In this document: positions 27,303 to 35,947 of the stretch, one piece after another | Layout of the letters: every line of letters begins with the position of its first letter | Numbering within the stretch: the stretch's first letter is position 1 | Assembly: GCA_046349935.1 (NCBI GenBank) | Contig: JAXMBK010000003.1 | Span: forward strand, 1,488,001-1,552,000 | DNA: 64,000 nt | Reading direction: 5' to 3' | From: CAIXSC01 sp046349935 | GTDB lineage: Bacteria; Planctomycetota; Planctomycetia; Pirellulales; Pirellulaceae | Translations under genes and position numbers: made by a program | Notes under the pieces: generated by a model | Told to the model about the DNA's origin: nothing | Seen by the model: the letters and a program-made list of their open reading frames with translations, nothing else | Databases searched by the model: none

Positions 27303-27923
27303 TTACTTGCGCAACTTGGCTTCGCCGTCGCTCCAAGATACTCCGGTGTCCGAAACCTGGGTGCCCAGCTTCGTGAGGTCGACGGAGCGTTCGATGGGAT
27401 TCGACGCCGCCGTCCCCGGCTTGTGCGGAGTTTTGTAGCTCATCGCCACCTGGTTATAGGTAATCGTGAGCGTCTCTTCGGGCACGCCCGCATCGCCCGA
27501 ACTGCCTTCGCTTCCCGAGATCTTCCACTCCGTCAGAAAGCAGGTTCCGAAGGCGATCTTCAGCCACGCGCGAACCCCCTCGGCCTCGCTGCGAGCTTGC
27601 CCCGCCCGGACCGACAGGAAGCTGATGTAGACCACTTCTCCCGCCTTCGACTTGAGCTTGCGGTCGGTCGCCGCCTTGAACATCAGGTACGGAGTGAACT
27701 CGTCCACCGCCTTGGTGATGGTGAGCTCGTTCTTTTCGACTTTCTCGACGAACAGGTCGAGCGACGGACCGCCGTTGTCGCCCGTCTTGCCGCCGCGAAA
27801 GTTCACGCCGTGTCCAAAGTCGATGTTCTTCGCCGAGAACCAGCCGCCCGCCGTCGCGTAATCTTCCAGCGCCACGTAACTCGACGTCACCGACTTCAAC
27901 GTTTCGAAACTGACGATGATCAC
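27303..27923 (-). CDS. hcp: Hcp-family T6SS inner-tube protein, second copy
   Basis: The 206-residue protein begins at GTG 27923, which has GAGG seven bases upstream. It has the Hcp beta-barrel pattern (LTITKAVDEFTPYLMFKAAT, WKISGSEGS, EETLTITYNQVAMSYK). Hcp hexamers form the T6SS inner tube and are exported. It is longer than a standard Hcp (about 160-170) and differs clearly from the neighbouring copy; its N-terminal part could be an insertion (residues 14-42). Confidence 0.85.
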   Translation of the reverse strand: MIIVSFETLKSVTSSYVALEDYATAGGWFSAKNIDFGHGVNFRGGKTGDNGGPSLDLFVEKVEKNELTITKAVDEFTPYLMFKAATDRKLKSKAGEVVYISFLSVRAGQARSEAEGVRAWLKIAFGTCFLTEWKISGSEGSSGDAGVPEETLTITYNQVAMSYKTPHKPGTAASNPIERSVDLTKLGTQVSDTGVSWSDGEAKLRK

Positions 27924-28022
27924 GCGGGCACCTCGACGGAACGCAAGCTGACGTACGACCGACGTCGTCGGAACGGGCCAGTTCCCGTTCCGACCTCGTC
28001 CTGTTCAAAAATCGGCCGCCGA

Positions 28023-28589
28023 CTACTCGGTGACTTTCACATTGCCCGTGCCGCCATCCGGCAATTTGTCGCCGCCTTCGGTCCACGGCTTGTTCGTCGC
28101 GTGGTCCCACGTGAACGGCGGCGTCACCTTCACGTAGTTCTTGCCCTGCTGATTGTCGGTCGTGTAGTACCAGGTGAACGCGATGCCGTTGTACCAGTAG
28201 GTGAGTTCTTCGGTCGGACGGCCGTCGGCGTCGCCGCTGATGCTCCACGTCTTCACGAACGCATTCTTCAGGTGCATCTGCATGAAGATGATCGCGACCG
28301 TCTGGTTATCCGCGTTCTGCGCCACTTGGATGAACTTGATGTCGACGTTGCCGACCGTCGCGCCGCGCATCGCGAAGTTGGCCAACAGCGGCGAACCCAT
28401 GTCCATCGACTTGCTCACCGAGACTTCTTGCAATTCGCCCACGCCGAACACGATGTCGGCCGTACCGGCCTTCGCGCTGTCGGCCACTTCGCGCGTGATG
28501 CCGAAACCGACGCTCTCGCACGTGAAGTGTTCGGTGAATTCCTTGATCATGCAGTCGCCGACCACTTTTTCAATCTTCATCAAAATCAT
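28023..28589 (-). CDS. hcp: Hcp-family T6SS inner-tube protein, first copy
   Basis: The 188-residue protein starts at ATG 28589, with GGGAG seven bases upstream. Features are GELQEVSVSKSMDMGSPLLANFAMRG, WSISGDADGRPTEELTYWYNGIAFTWYY and a Gly-rich tail. It belongs to the Hcp family. Two Hcp genes in a row suggest one tube-forming and one specialised form, but the sequence does not say which. Confidence 0.87.
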   Translation of the reverse strand: MILMKIEKVVGDCMIKEFTEHFTCESVGFGITREVADSAKAGTADIVFGVGELQEVSVSKSMDMGSPLLANFAMRGATVGNVDIKFIQVAQNADNQTVAIIFMQMHLKNAFVKTWSISGDADGRPTEELTYWYNGIAFTWYYTTDNQQGKNYVKVTPPFTWDHATNKPWTEGGDKLPDGGTGNVKVTE

Positions 28590-28625
28590 TGCGTAACTCC
28601 CAGGTTAAAACGATTCAGACCAACT

Positions 28626-30110
28626 TTACTTCGGCATGCGCGAAACTAGTCGCAGCGACACGGTGAGTCCTTCCAGCTGATAGTGCGGGCGGAGGAAGAA
28701 CTTCGAGCTGTAGTAGCCCGGATTGCTCGGATCTTCCTCGACCACGACTTTTGCTTCCGCCAGCGGCCGGCGCGCCAGATCCGCTTGCGAAGCCAACCCC
28801 GGATTCTGCTCGACGTACTTATTGATCCAGCTTTGCAGCCAGTTCGTGAGTGAATCGCGGTTTTGGAACGACCCCACCTTATCGCGAACCATGCATTTCA
28901 GGTAGTGAGCGAAGCGGCAAGTCGCGAACAGGTACGGCAAGCGAGCGGCTAGGTTGGCGTTCGCGGTCGCCGCCGGATCGTCGTACTCGGCCGGCTTCTG
29001 CAGCGACTGCGCGCCGATGAAAGCGGCAAAGTCGGTGTTCTTCTTGTGGATGAGCGGCATGAAGCCGTTGCGCGCCAGTTCGGCTTCGCGGCGATCGCTG
29101 ATGCCGATCTCGGTCGGGCACTTCATGTCGACGCCGCCGTCGTCCGACGGGAACGTGTGCACCGGCAGCCCCTCGACCGCCCCGCCCGACTCGATGCCGC
29201 GAATCTGCGTGCACCAGCCGTACATTTTGAAGGCGCGAGTGATGTTCGTGCCCATCGCGTAGGCCGCATTCACCCAGCAGTAGCGCGAGTGGTCGCCGCC
29301 TTCGCATTCCTCTTCAAAATTGAACTCTTCGACCGGGTTGGTCTTGGCGCCGTACGGCGTGCGACCGAGGAACCGCGGCATGCACATGCCGATGTAGCGC
29401 GAGTCGTCGGCTTCGCGCAGCGAGCGCCACGACGCGTACTCGGGGGTCGAGAAGATCTTCGTCAAGTCGCGCGGATTGCTGAGCTCGTTCCAGCTTTCCA
29501 TCTGCATCACGCCCGGCGCGGCGCCGGTCATCATCGGCGTGTGCGACGCGGCGCAAACTTGCATCAGTTCTCCCAACAGCTCCACGTCCGGCGGGCTGTG
29601 GTCGAAGTAGTAGTCGGCCACGAACGCGCCGTACGGCTCGCCGCCGAACTGACCGTACTCTTCTTCGTACGTCTTCTTGAAAATGGGGCTCTGATCCCAC
29701 GCCGTTCCCTTGAACTTCTTCAAGGTCTTGGCGAGCTCCTTCTTCGAGACGTTGAAGAACTTGATCTTCAACATCTCGTCGGTTTCGGTGTTGTTCACCA
29801 GATAATGCAGACCGCGCCAGGCGCTTTCCAGCTTCTGGAAGTCTTCATGGTGGATGACCAAGTTGATTTGTTCGGTGAGCTTCTTGTCGATGGCTGCGAT
29901 CAGGCTGTTGATCGTGGCCAGCGCGTCGTCCGACACGACGTTGGCCGTGGCGAGCGCCTGTTCGGCGAGCGTCTTCACGGCGTTGGCGATGGAATCGCGC
30001 GCTTCGTCCGACTTGGGCTTGAACTCCCGTTGAAGCAGCGCCGAAAAGTCGCTCATCTCCACCGTGCCTGCGGCGGCCGAGGCGGCCTGTTGTTCCGGAT
30101 TCGTCGACAT
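28626..30110 (-). CDS. tssC: T6SS sheath large subunit TssC
   Basis: This 494-residue protein is a full-length TssC (VipB/EvpB). Diagnostic segments are LESAWRGLHYLVNNTETDEMLKIKFFNVSKKEL, EYGQFGGEPYGAFVADYYFDHSP, PRFLGRTPYG and ARLPYLFATCRFAHYLK. TssC pairs with TssB to build the contractile sheath. The gene lies 72 bases after tssB. Confidence 0.95.
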   Translation of the reverse strand: MSTNPEQQAASAAAGTVEMSDFSALLQREFKPKSDEARDSIANAVKTLAEQALATANVVSDDALATINSLIAAIDKKLTEQINLVIHHEDFQKLESAWRGLHYLVNNTETDEMLKIKFFNVSKKELAKTLKKFKGTAWDQSPIFKKTYEEEYGQFGGEPYGAFVADYYFDHSPPDVELLGELMQVCAASHTPMMTGAAPGVMQMESWNELSNPRDLTKIFSTPEYASWRSLREADDSRYIGMCMPRFLGRTPYGAKTNPVEEFNFEEECEGGDHSRYCWVNAAYAMGTNITRAFKMYGWCTQIRGIESGGAVEGLPVHTFPSDDGGVDMKCPTEIGISDRREAELARNGFMPLIHKKNTDFAAFIGAQSLQKPAEYDDPAATANANLAARLPYLFATCRFAHYLKCMVRDKVGSFQNRDSLTNWLQSWINKYVEQNPGLASQADLARRPLAEAKVVVEEDPSNPGYYSSKFFLRPHYQLEGLTVSLRLVSRMPK

Positions 30111-30182
30111 CTGTCTCTCTACTCCTGCAATTGTGCGTTTTGGTTTGAGCGGATCAGCATACGGGTCGGGGCGAGCCGCGCG

Positions 30183-30701
30183 TTACGACGCGGCTTCTTC
30201 GCCGCCTTCCGCCTTCGGAGCGCCGACCAGCGTACGGAGCAGATCGGGATCCTTGAGCACCTTGGCGATCAGCTGCTCGGCGCCCGACTTGCCGTCCATG
30301 TACGTCAACAGATTGCTCAACTGCTCGCGAGTCTCCAGCAGCTTCCGCAGCGGCTCCACCTTCCGCGCGACCGCGCCGGGAGAGAAGTCGTCCATGCTGT
30401 CGAACGTGATGTCGACCATCAGGTTGCCGTCGCCGGTGAGCGTATTGGGCACCGAAAAGGCCGTTCGCGGCTTGATCGCTTTCATGCGATCGTCGAAGTT
30501 GTCGACGTCGATCGACAAGAACTTCCGATCTCCGACCGGCGCCGGCGGCTCTTCCGGATTGCCCGACAAGTCGGCGAACACGCCCATCACAAACGGCAAC
30601 TGCACCTTCTTCTGCGCCCCGTAAACTTCCACGTCGTACTCGATCTGCACGCGCGGCGCTCGATTGCGCTGGATGAACTTCTGCGAACTCTGCTTCGCCA
30701 T
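30183..30701 (-). CDS. tssB: T6SS sheath small subunit TssB
   Basis: This 172-residue protein has RNRAPRVQIEYDVEVYGAQKKVQLPFVMGVFADLSG near the start, the standard TssB (VipA) signature, plus KFLSIDVDNFDDRMKAIKPR. AGGAG lies six bases upstream of ATG 30701. TssB and TssC make up the sheath cleared by ClpV. Confidence 0.95.
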   Translation of the reverse strand: MAKQSSQKFIQRNRAPRVQIEYDVEVYGAQKKVQLPFVMGVFADLSGNPEEPPAPVGDRKFLSIDVDNFDDRMKAIKPRTAFSVPNTLTGDGNLMVDITFDSMDDFSPGAVARKVEPLRKLLETREQLSNLLTYMDGKSGAEQLIAKVLKDPDLLRTLVGAPKAEGGEEAAS

Positions 30702-30826
30702 TTCTGGCTCCTTGAAACGTGGTTATGTGATCGTTATCGAGCTCACGAGCTCCTCGCGCTGGGGCGGCGCGGAGAGAGCTTGCGCAATTGCGCATGTTCC
30801 ACGAACTCCCAGTAGGAGTGCGCGGG

Positions 30827-32002
30827 TTATCCTTGGTTATCCGTTCCGCCCAGCGTCTGGGCTTGATCCAGTCCGCCTGGAGAAATGTCCTTGAGAATCT
30901 CGAGAAAGCTCTTCGTCGACAACCGCTTCGCCCGTCGCAGCAGCAGCGGCAGGGGACTCGACGGCTCAAACTTCTCGAAGTACTGACAGACTCGATCCAA
31001 CGCCTTGATCGCGTTGTCGCGAGACGTGATTTCGGCGTCCCAATCGGGCACCTTCACGATTTGCACCACCGGCGCGACGCTCGCCGCCGCGACCATCGCC
31101 GGCCCCACGGCCGCGACTCCGCCTGCCGCGACTCCGCCCGCCGCGCCGCTCGCCGCCAACTCGGCCGCAGCCCCGTCGACCTCCGCGGTCGCTTCGGGCG
31201 CGGCTTCCGCCGGCGGTTCCGGCTTCGGATCCTCCAGCGTGCCGCCGCGCTTGACTAAGCGTTCGGCCAGGATCTTGTGGATCGCGAGCAGCTCTTTGGC
31301 CAGCGCTTCGAGGCTGCGCGAGTTGCCTGCGCCGACTTGCGTCGTGAGCGCTTTATCGAGCTGACGGACCAGATCGGCCGCACGCGACGCCGACAGCGCG
31401 TCCGCACGCAACACCCCCAAATCGACGTCTTGGAAGGCCGCGTCCAACAGCTTCGAACGCTGCTTGATCACTTCCTCCGTCTCCGCCTTCGTTCGCGGAT
31501 ACTCGCCCGTGATCACGCCGATGTCGCGGCGGCTGAACGAGCCCGCCGCGGCCGAACGCACGATGGGCAAAATCTGCAGCGGATACACCAGCGCCGCATT
31601 GTCCGCCAACGTCGCAATCGAATTCACCCGCAACGTCGGATCGTTGTCGTCGTCGGGGTCGAGCCGCGGGAACATGGGCTCCCAATACTGCTCAATCAGC
31701 CCCTTGATCAGCGCTAAGGCGTCCGCCAACCCCGCAATGCCGTCGGTCCGCAAGAGCGCTTGCGCCAGCAGCACCGCGACCCGCAAATCTTTCGTGCGCC
31801 CCAGCAAGTCGAGCGCGTGCTCCTTCACCACATCCCACTCGGGTTCTTTCCCGGGAATGATCGTGCTGCCGTACTGCTGATCAGGCACTCGCTGCGAAGC
31901 ACGACCCATTTCGACGAAGGCCGGATCATACTCCAGGTCCGTGCCGCACGGCGCCTCATCCGAGAACGGCCGCAATAACTCTTCAACGTTCAATGTCGTC
32001 AC
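30827..32002 (-). CDS. tssA: T6SS protein TssA
   Basis: The start is set at GTG 32002 (MTTLNVEELLRPFSDEAPCG); a TTG two codons earlier is also possible. The 391-residue protein has the ImpA N-terminal domain (SDEAPCGTDLEYDPAF, TKDLRVAVLLAQALLRTDG, EQYWEPMFPRLDPDDDNDP), a long Ala/Pro-rich linker (about 260-310) and a C-terminal PSSPLPLLLRRAKRL segment. TssA primes sheath and tube polymerisation. It is the first T6SS gene of this cluster. Confidence 0.93.
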   Translation of the reverse strand: MTTLNVEELLRPFSDEAPCGTDLEYDPAFVEMGRASQRVPDQQYGSTIIPGKEPEWDVVKEHALDLLGRTKDLRVAVLLAQALLRTDGIAGLADALALIKGLIEQYWEPMFPRLDPDDDNDPTLRVNSIATLADNAALVYPLQILPIVRSAAAGSFSRRDIGVITGEYPRTKAETEEVIKQRSKLLDAAFQDVDLGVLRADALSASRAADLVRQLDKALTTQVGAGNSRSLEALAKELLAIHKILAERLVKRGGTLEDPKPEPPAEAAPEATAEVDGAAAELAASGAAGGVAAGGVAAVGPAMVAAASVAPVVQIVKVPDWDAEITSRDNAIKALDRVCQYFEKFEPSSPLPLLLRRAKRLSTKSFLEILKDISPGGLDQAQTLGGTDNQG

Positions 32003-32108
32003 GCGCAATTACCCGAGGACTGAAAGAACGAAACCCTGCGCCTCTGGAGGAGTAGGTGTAAAGACTAAGTAAAAGGGGGGGCAAAATCAATCTTGGGAAT
32101 AGCTGATT
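32003..32108. promoter_or_regulatory. Probable promoter region of the T6SS cluster
   Basis: This is the spacer between tssA and the outer-membrane protein gene on the same strand. If the T6SS is transcribed separately, its promoter must be here. No clear -35/-10 pair was identified. Confidence 0.25.
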
Positions 32109-33512
32109 CTAGTACGAGAAGCGTACGTCGAACCGCAAGATGCTCTCGTAGAGCTTCGCGCCCGTCAGCGCCCACCCGCCGCTCACGCCAAACTCGAACA
32201 GCCCCAGGTCGCTGCCGCCGTCCCGCGCGATCCGGACGCCTGGGACCAAGTTGAGCACATGGGCGCCGTCGGTCGGAACTTGCAGACCGGCGGGAGTCGT
32301 CATCTGGCCGTTGAGGATGGCGTAGTTCAACACCTCGAACGTCGGGATCACCGCCAATTTATCCGACTCCCACAGCAAGTGGCCCACTCCCAACCCCGTG
32401 ATCAACACCTGACCCGTATGCACCGGGTCTCCCCCCATCGGCACCCAATAGCGGATGTCGCCGTAGAAATAGGTGATGTCGCTCCACCGATACCGAAACA
32501 AGAACCCCGGTTCCAGCGCGATCCGGCCCGTCCCCAGCCCCATGGATTGCGAGCCGGTGTTGAACTGCGTGCGGAAAAACTGCGTAATCTGCCACTCGTC
32601 CCCGTCCACCATCACCGTCTTCGTCTGCAACAACAGGTCGCCTAGCCCCGCGTGATTCCGGTTCACCTCCGGGTCGACCCACGAGAACGGCACCTCAAAG
32701 CCCAGCGAGAACTTGTCTCCCCCCGACTCGGACAAGAACCGCAACTGCGTCGCATCCACCGACCGCTCCGGCAACTTGGGCCCCGTCCCCGTCGCCCCCC
32801 CCTTCGCCCAGTAGTAACCGGCCCGGTCCGGGAACGGACGGTTGAACATGTGCGCCGTGCGAATCCGGAAGTTGCTGAAGGGCTGCGAGCCCTCGATCTC
32901 AAACGGCGCAAACGGCAGCCGCTCGCGCCCCAAGCCGCTCGTCATGTTGCACGGGCGAGCACGCACGAGCCCCCACCAGTACCGCCCGCCCCCCGCCGGC
33001 CACTCGTCCACCGTCTCTTCAAAAATCGGCGACACCGGCGAACCGGGGACATAGCCTTCGGGCAACGGCAGCACTTCAGGACCGCTTTGCAGACCGCCAT
33101 CCGGCCCGTACCCGGGCGCCAGACGCGGCGCCGGAAGTCCCTCAGGCGGTTCCACATACGTCCCGGCGCCGTCTCCATCCCACAGCGCCGCGCGCAACAG
33201 CGATGTGTTGCCGACCCAAGTGGAATTCTCCAGAACATCGAGGTTCGGTTCGACCAGCACTTCCCCCGTGCCCGTCTCCCGCGCCTGCGGCAGTCGCACC
33301 ACGATCTGCCGCGGCCGTTCCCCCGTCCCCTCGCCCACAATCTGCTCCAGCCGCCCCCCCGAATACCGCACCGTCGGTTGCGACTCGCCGCCATATCCCA
33401 ACTGGCCATAACCCGTCTGGCCGTAGCACGGCGCGCACCACCAGCTCGTCACAATGGCCGCCGTCAACAGCAGCCAAGTGCGTGCTAGGCGTCGAGCGCC
33501 GAACTTACCCAT
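32109..33512 (-). CDS. Predicted outer-membrane beta-barrel protein
   Basis: The start is ATG 33512 (MGKFGARRLARTWLLLTAA), followed by a hydrophobic signal segment and a likely cleavage after CYGQ. The mature part of the 467-residue protein opens with a Gly/Tyr-rich linker, and its last 250 residues alternate in the manner of outer-membrane strands (WQITQFFRTQFNTGS, YRWSDITYFYGDIRYWV), ending in an aromatic C-terminus (LRFDVRFSY). No family was recognised; a porin or surface transporter is likely. It precedes tssA on the same strand with a 106-base gap; a link to the T6SS is possible but not shown. Confidence 0.75.
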   Translation of the reverse strand: MGKFGARRLARTWLLLTAAIVTSWWCAPCYGQTGYGQLGYGGESQPTVRYSGGRLEQIVGEGTGERPRQIVVRLPQARETGTGEVLVEPNLDVLENSTWVGNTSLLRAALWDGDGAGTYVEPPEGLPAPRLAPGYGPDGGLQSGPEVLPLPEGYVPGSPVSPIFEETVDEWPAGGGRYWWGLVRARPCNMTSGLGRERLPFAPFEIEGSQPFSNFRIRTAHMFNRPFPDRAGYYWAKGGATGTGPKLPERSVDATQLRFLSESGGDKFSLGFEVPFSWVDPEVNRNHAGLGDLLLQTKTVMVDGDEWQITQFFRTQFNTGSQSMGLGTGRIALEPGFLFRYRWSDITYFYGDIRYWVPMGGDPVHTGQVLITGLGVGHLLWESDKLAVIPTFEVLNYAILNGQMTTPAGLQVPTDGAHVLNLVPGVRIARDGGSDLGLFEFGVSGGWALTGAKLYESILRFDVRFSY

Positions 33513-33666
33513 GTTGCTTCGCTTTCCGTGAAGGCGCAGCTTTCTGCGCAAATCTGTGACGGCTTCCCCGCCCAATGGCGGTCGTCACAGTTATCGGATA
33601 GAGCAACTGGTTTATTTGAGGCGACTTTGACGGTTCTGCCGAGAAAGCAGCCCGCAAGTGAGCGGA

Positions 33667-34269
33667 TTAGCGCGCCTCGCGAACCTCGATCGCACTCGCC
33701 GGTCGGCGCAAGGCGAGCAGCACCACGGCGTAGGCCGAGAACAGGACGCTGGCAAAGAACAAGTCGCCCGCCAGCGTGTACCGGAAAAACGGGACCGCTC
33801 GCAGGTAGCAGTCGACGAGCCCCGTCCAGGTGTGCGCGTAGCTGGAGCCCAACGCCCAGACGCCGAAGTTGGTCGTGATAAAGAAGAAGATCGACGACGC
33901 GAGACTCGACCCGACCAATCCGGCCGTCATCCCAGCCGCCGCCCAACCGCTTGCACTCTTCTGGCTCATGCCGAATCGATTCTGCAGCCAATGGCCGGCC
34001 CAAGCGGGCGCCGCGAGCGAACTGTAGACCACGGCCATTAGCCGCAGGTCATACCCGCCGATCACACAATCGCTGGCCGCCATCACGCCCAGCGGCACGA
34101 GGACCGCCAGCCGTCGGCACGGCAACACGTAGCCGGCGAACAAGGCCAGCGCGGCCACGGGCGCAAAATTCGGGAGGTCGCGCAGAGCTAAACGAGTGAC
34201 CGTGCCCAACGTGATCAACGCCAGGAGCGCGAAGAAGACCGTGTACGAATTCCAGGGGGATCGCTGCAT
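33667..34269 (-). CDS. DUF6580-type membrane protein
   Basis: This 200-residue protein has about five hydrophobic helices (LLALITLGTVTRLAL, FAPVAALALFAGYVLP, LAVLVPLGVMAASDCVIGGYD, MTAGLVGSSLASSIFFFITTNF, FASVLFSAYAVVLLAL). Its NFAPVAALALFAG and FFFITTNFGVW motifs fit the DUF6580 family, which resembles substrate-binding S components of ECF-type transporters. The next gene on the same strand is a DUF4430 protein, a common neighbour, which makes vitamin uptake plausible. GGAG nine bases upstream supports ATG 34269. Confidence 0.75.
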   Translation of the reverse strand: MQRSPWNSYTVFFALLALITLGTVTRLALRDLPNFAPVAALALFAGYVLPCRRLAVLVPLGVMAASDCVIGGYDLRLMAVVYSSLAAPAWAGHWLQNRFGMSQKSASGWAAAGMTAGLVGSSLASSIFFFITTNFGVWALGSSYAHTWTGLVDCYLRAVPFFRYTLAGDLFFASVLFSAYAVVLLALRRPASAIEVREAR

Positions 34270-34348
34270 GACCGTTTGCTCCGCTATCTGCCGACTCTGA
34301 GAAGCGGCCCAGTTTACGCAGCTCGCGCCGGTCGCGAAAGAGTGGCAG

Positions 34349-34783
34349 TTAGTCTTCCGCAGCGCCGCCGAACTTCCAGAGGACGCGATCTTGGGCGACC
34401 AGGGGGTAGACGCCGCAGCTGCGATCGGCCCGTTTGTCGTTCACTCGGTACGTCCAATTCTTCCCTCGTCCCTCGTTCGCCAAGTCGTCGATCTTGGACA
34501 CAAACGCCGTCTCGCCGCTGCCGCGATGCTCGAACCGAATCCCCCGCGGCAGCTTTTGGGCGTCTTGGAGGGCGTCGAGCACCGTCATGCCGGTCCGGTG
34601 GGGCAATCGCGGAAACCGCTTCTGCACCCCGTCGCCGTAGTCGATGGTGAGTTCAATGGTCGACTTTGCAGCCCCTTCGTCGGCGCGCGCCGTCCGGATG
34701 CCGTCAAGTCGTACGGCGGTCGCCAAGACAAGCGTCATGACCGCCGCCGTCAACCAAACTTTCGGTTGCATTCCATGGGCCAT
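34349..34783 (-). CDS. DUF4430 (transcobalamin-like C-terminal) exported protein
   Basis: This 144-residue protein has a signal segment (VWLTAAVMTLVLATAVRL) and then the DUF4430 domain with GMTVLDALQDA, GKNWTYRVNDKRADRSCGVYPL and DRVLWKFGG. This domain is also the C-terminal domain of transcobalamin, so ligand binding outside the membrane is likely. It is just upstream of the DUF6580 gene and downstream of thiG. Confidence 0.8.
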   Translation of the reverse strand: MAHGMQPKVWLTAAVMTLVLATAVRLDGIRTARADEGAAKSTIELTIDYGDGVQKRFPRLPHRTGMTVLDALQDAQKLPRGIRFEHRGSGETAFVSKIDDLANEGRGKNWTYRVNDKRADRSCGVYPLVAQDRVLWKFGGAAED

Positions 34784-34858
34784 CTCAATGGGCCTTTCTC
34801 AAAATATGGCAGGAAGCCGACCGTTCGCGCGGCGCCGGCTGATGAAACCAACAGAACC

Positions 34859-35713
34859 TCACGGCGACCAGCGGGGCCGACCGGCGATCGTGCCGTCGAT
34901 CGGACTGCTGGCCGTCGCATACAGTCGTTTCGGAATCCGCCCGGCGCGGTACGCCATCCGCCCCGACTCGCAAGCCCCCTTCATCGCCCGCGACATGAGC
35001 AGCGGGTCGCGAGCATGCGCGATGGCCGAATTTAGCAACACGGCGTCGACCCCCAGCTCCATGGCGAACGCCACATCGCTGGCCGTCCCCACTCCTGCGT
35101 CGATGATCACCGGGTAATCGGGATCGCCATCCTTGAGGTACTCCAAGATGATCCGGATGTTGTTGGGGTTCAGGACGCCTTGGCCCGAGCCGATGGGGCT
35201 GCCGGCGGGCATGACGGCGGTCGCGCCGGCCTGTTTGAGTCGCCGAGCGGTCACGGGGTCGTCGCTGGTGTAGCACAGCACTTGAAAGCCGTCGGCGACC
35301 AGCTTCTCGGTGGCGTCGAGCGTCGCGATGGGGTCGGGCAACAGCGTCTTGCTGTCGCCGAGCACTTCGAGCTTCACCCAGTCGGCGCCGGGGTTGTCGA
35401 GTCCGCGGAGGATTTCACGACCGAGTCGCGCGCAGCGGACGGCGTCGACGGCCGTGTAGCAACCGGCCGTATTCGGCAACAGCGTGTAGCGATCGAGGTC
35501 GAGATAATCGAGCAAGTTTTGGCCGGCGCCGTCGTACAGTCGTTCGCGACGGACGGCGACCGTGATGCAGTCGGCGCCCGACAGGTCGAGCGACTCGCGC
35601 ATGATCTCCAGCGTCTCGTATCGTCCCGTGCCCACGATGAGTCGACTGCGCAGGACATGCTTGCCGATGCGCACTGGTTCGTCGACGTATGCCGCCGGTC
35701 CCGCCTCGCTCAT
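34859..35713 (-). CDS. thiG: Thiazole synthase ThiG
   Basis: This 284-residue protein catalyses formation of the thiazole phosphate of thiamine from deoxyxylulose phosphate, dehydroglycine and ThiS thiocarboxylate. It has SRLIVGTGRYETLEIM, NTAGCYTAVDAVRCARLGRE, the Schiff-base lysine in ADWVKLEVLGD (about residue 114), VMPAGSPIGSGQGVLN and DAGVGTASD. The C-terminus (SGRMAYRAGRIPKRLYATASSP) is normal. It lies 25 bases after thiS. Confidence 0.96.
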   Translation of the reverse strand: MSEAGPAAYVDEPVRIGKHVLRSRLIVGTGRYETLEIMRESLDLSGADCITVAVRRERLYDGAGQNLLDYLDLDRYTLLPNTAGCYTAVDAVRCARLGREILRGLDNPGADWVKLEVLGDSKTLLPDPIATLDATEKLVADGFQVLCYTSDDPVTARRLKQAGATAVMPAGSPIGSGQGVLNPNNIRIILEYLKDGDPDYPVIIDAGVGTASDVAFAMELGVDAVLLNSAIAHARDPLLMSRAMKGACESGRMAYRAGRIPKRLYATASSPIDGTIAGRPRWSP

Positions 35714-35738
35714 TCCCGTTCGTTCTCCCTGCGCTGCG

Positions 35739-35939
35739 CTAGCCGCCGCCGACCAGCGTCACGACTTCCAGGCGATCCCCGTCGCGCAACACCGTTTCCG
35801 CATGCCGCTCGCGAGGAACCACCTCCAGATTCAATTCGACGGCCACGTGGCGGGGCGAGATCTTCAGTTGCTCGAGCAGTTGAGCGACCGTCGTTCCATC
35901 CGCCGCCTCGCGCGACTCGCCGTTAAACTCGATGCGCAT
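35739..35939 (-). CDS. thiS: Sulfur carrier protein ThiS
   Basis: This 66-residue beta-grasp protein ends in VTLVGGG, so the C-terminal diglycine needed for thiocarboxylation is present. It opens MRIEFNGESREAADGTTVAQLLEQL, the standard ThiS start. It is the partner of thiG, directly downstream. A ThiF-type adenylyltransferase is not nearby. Confidence 0.94.
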   Translation of the reverse strand: MRIEFNGESREAADGTTVAQLLEQLKISPRHVAVELNLEVVPRERHAETVLRDGDRLEVVTLVGGG

Positions 35940-35947
35940 CGTGGCGA

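Noticed and set aside
34784..34858. Cobalamin or TPP riboswitch upstream of the DUF4430 gene
   Set aside because: Only 75 bases are available and no B12-box or TPP core could be recognised.
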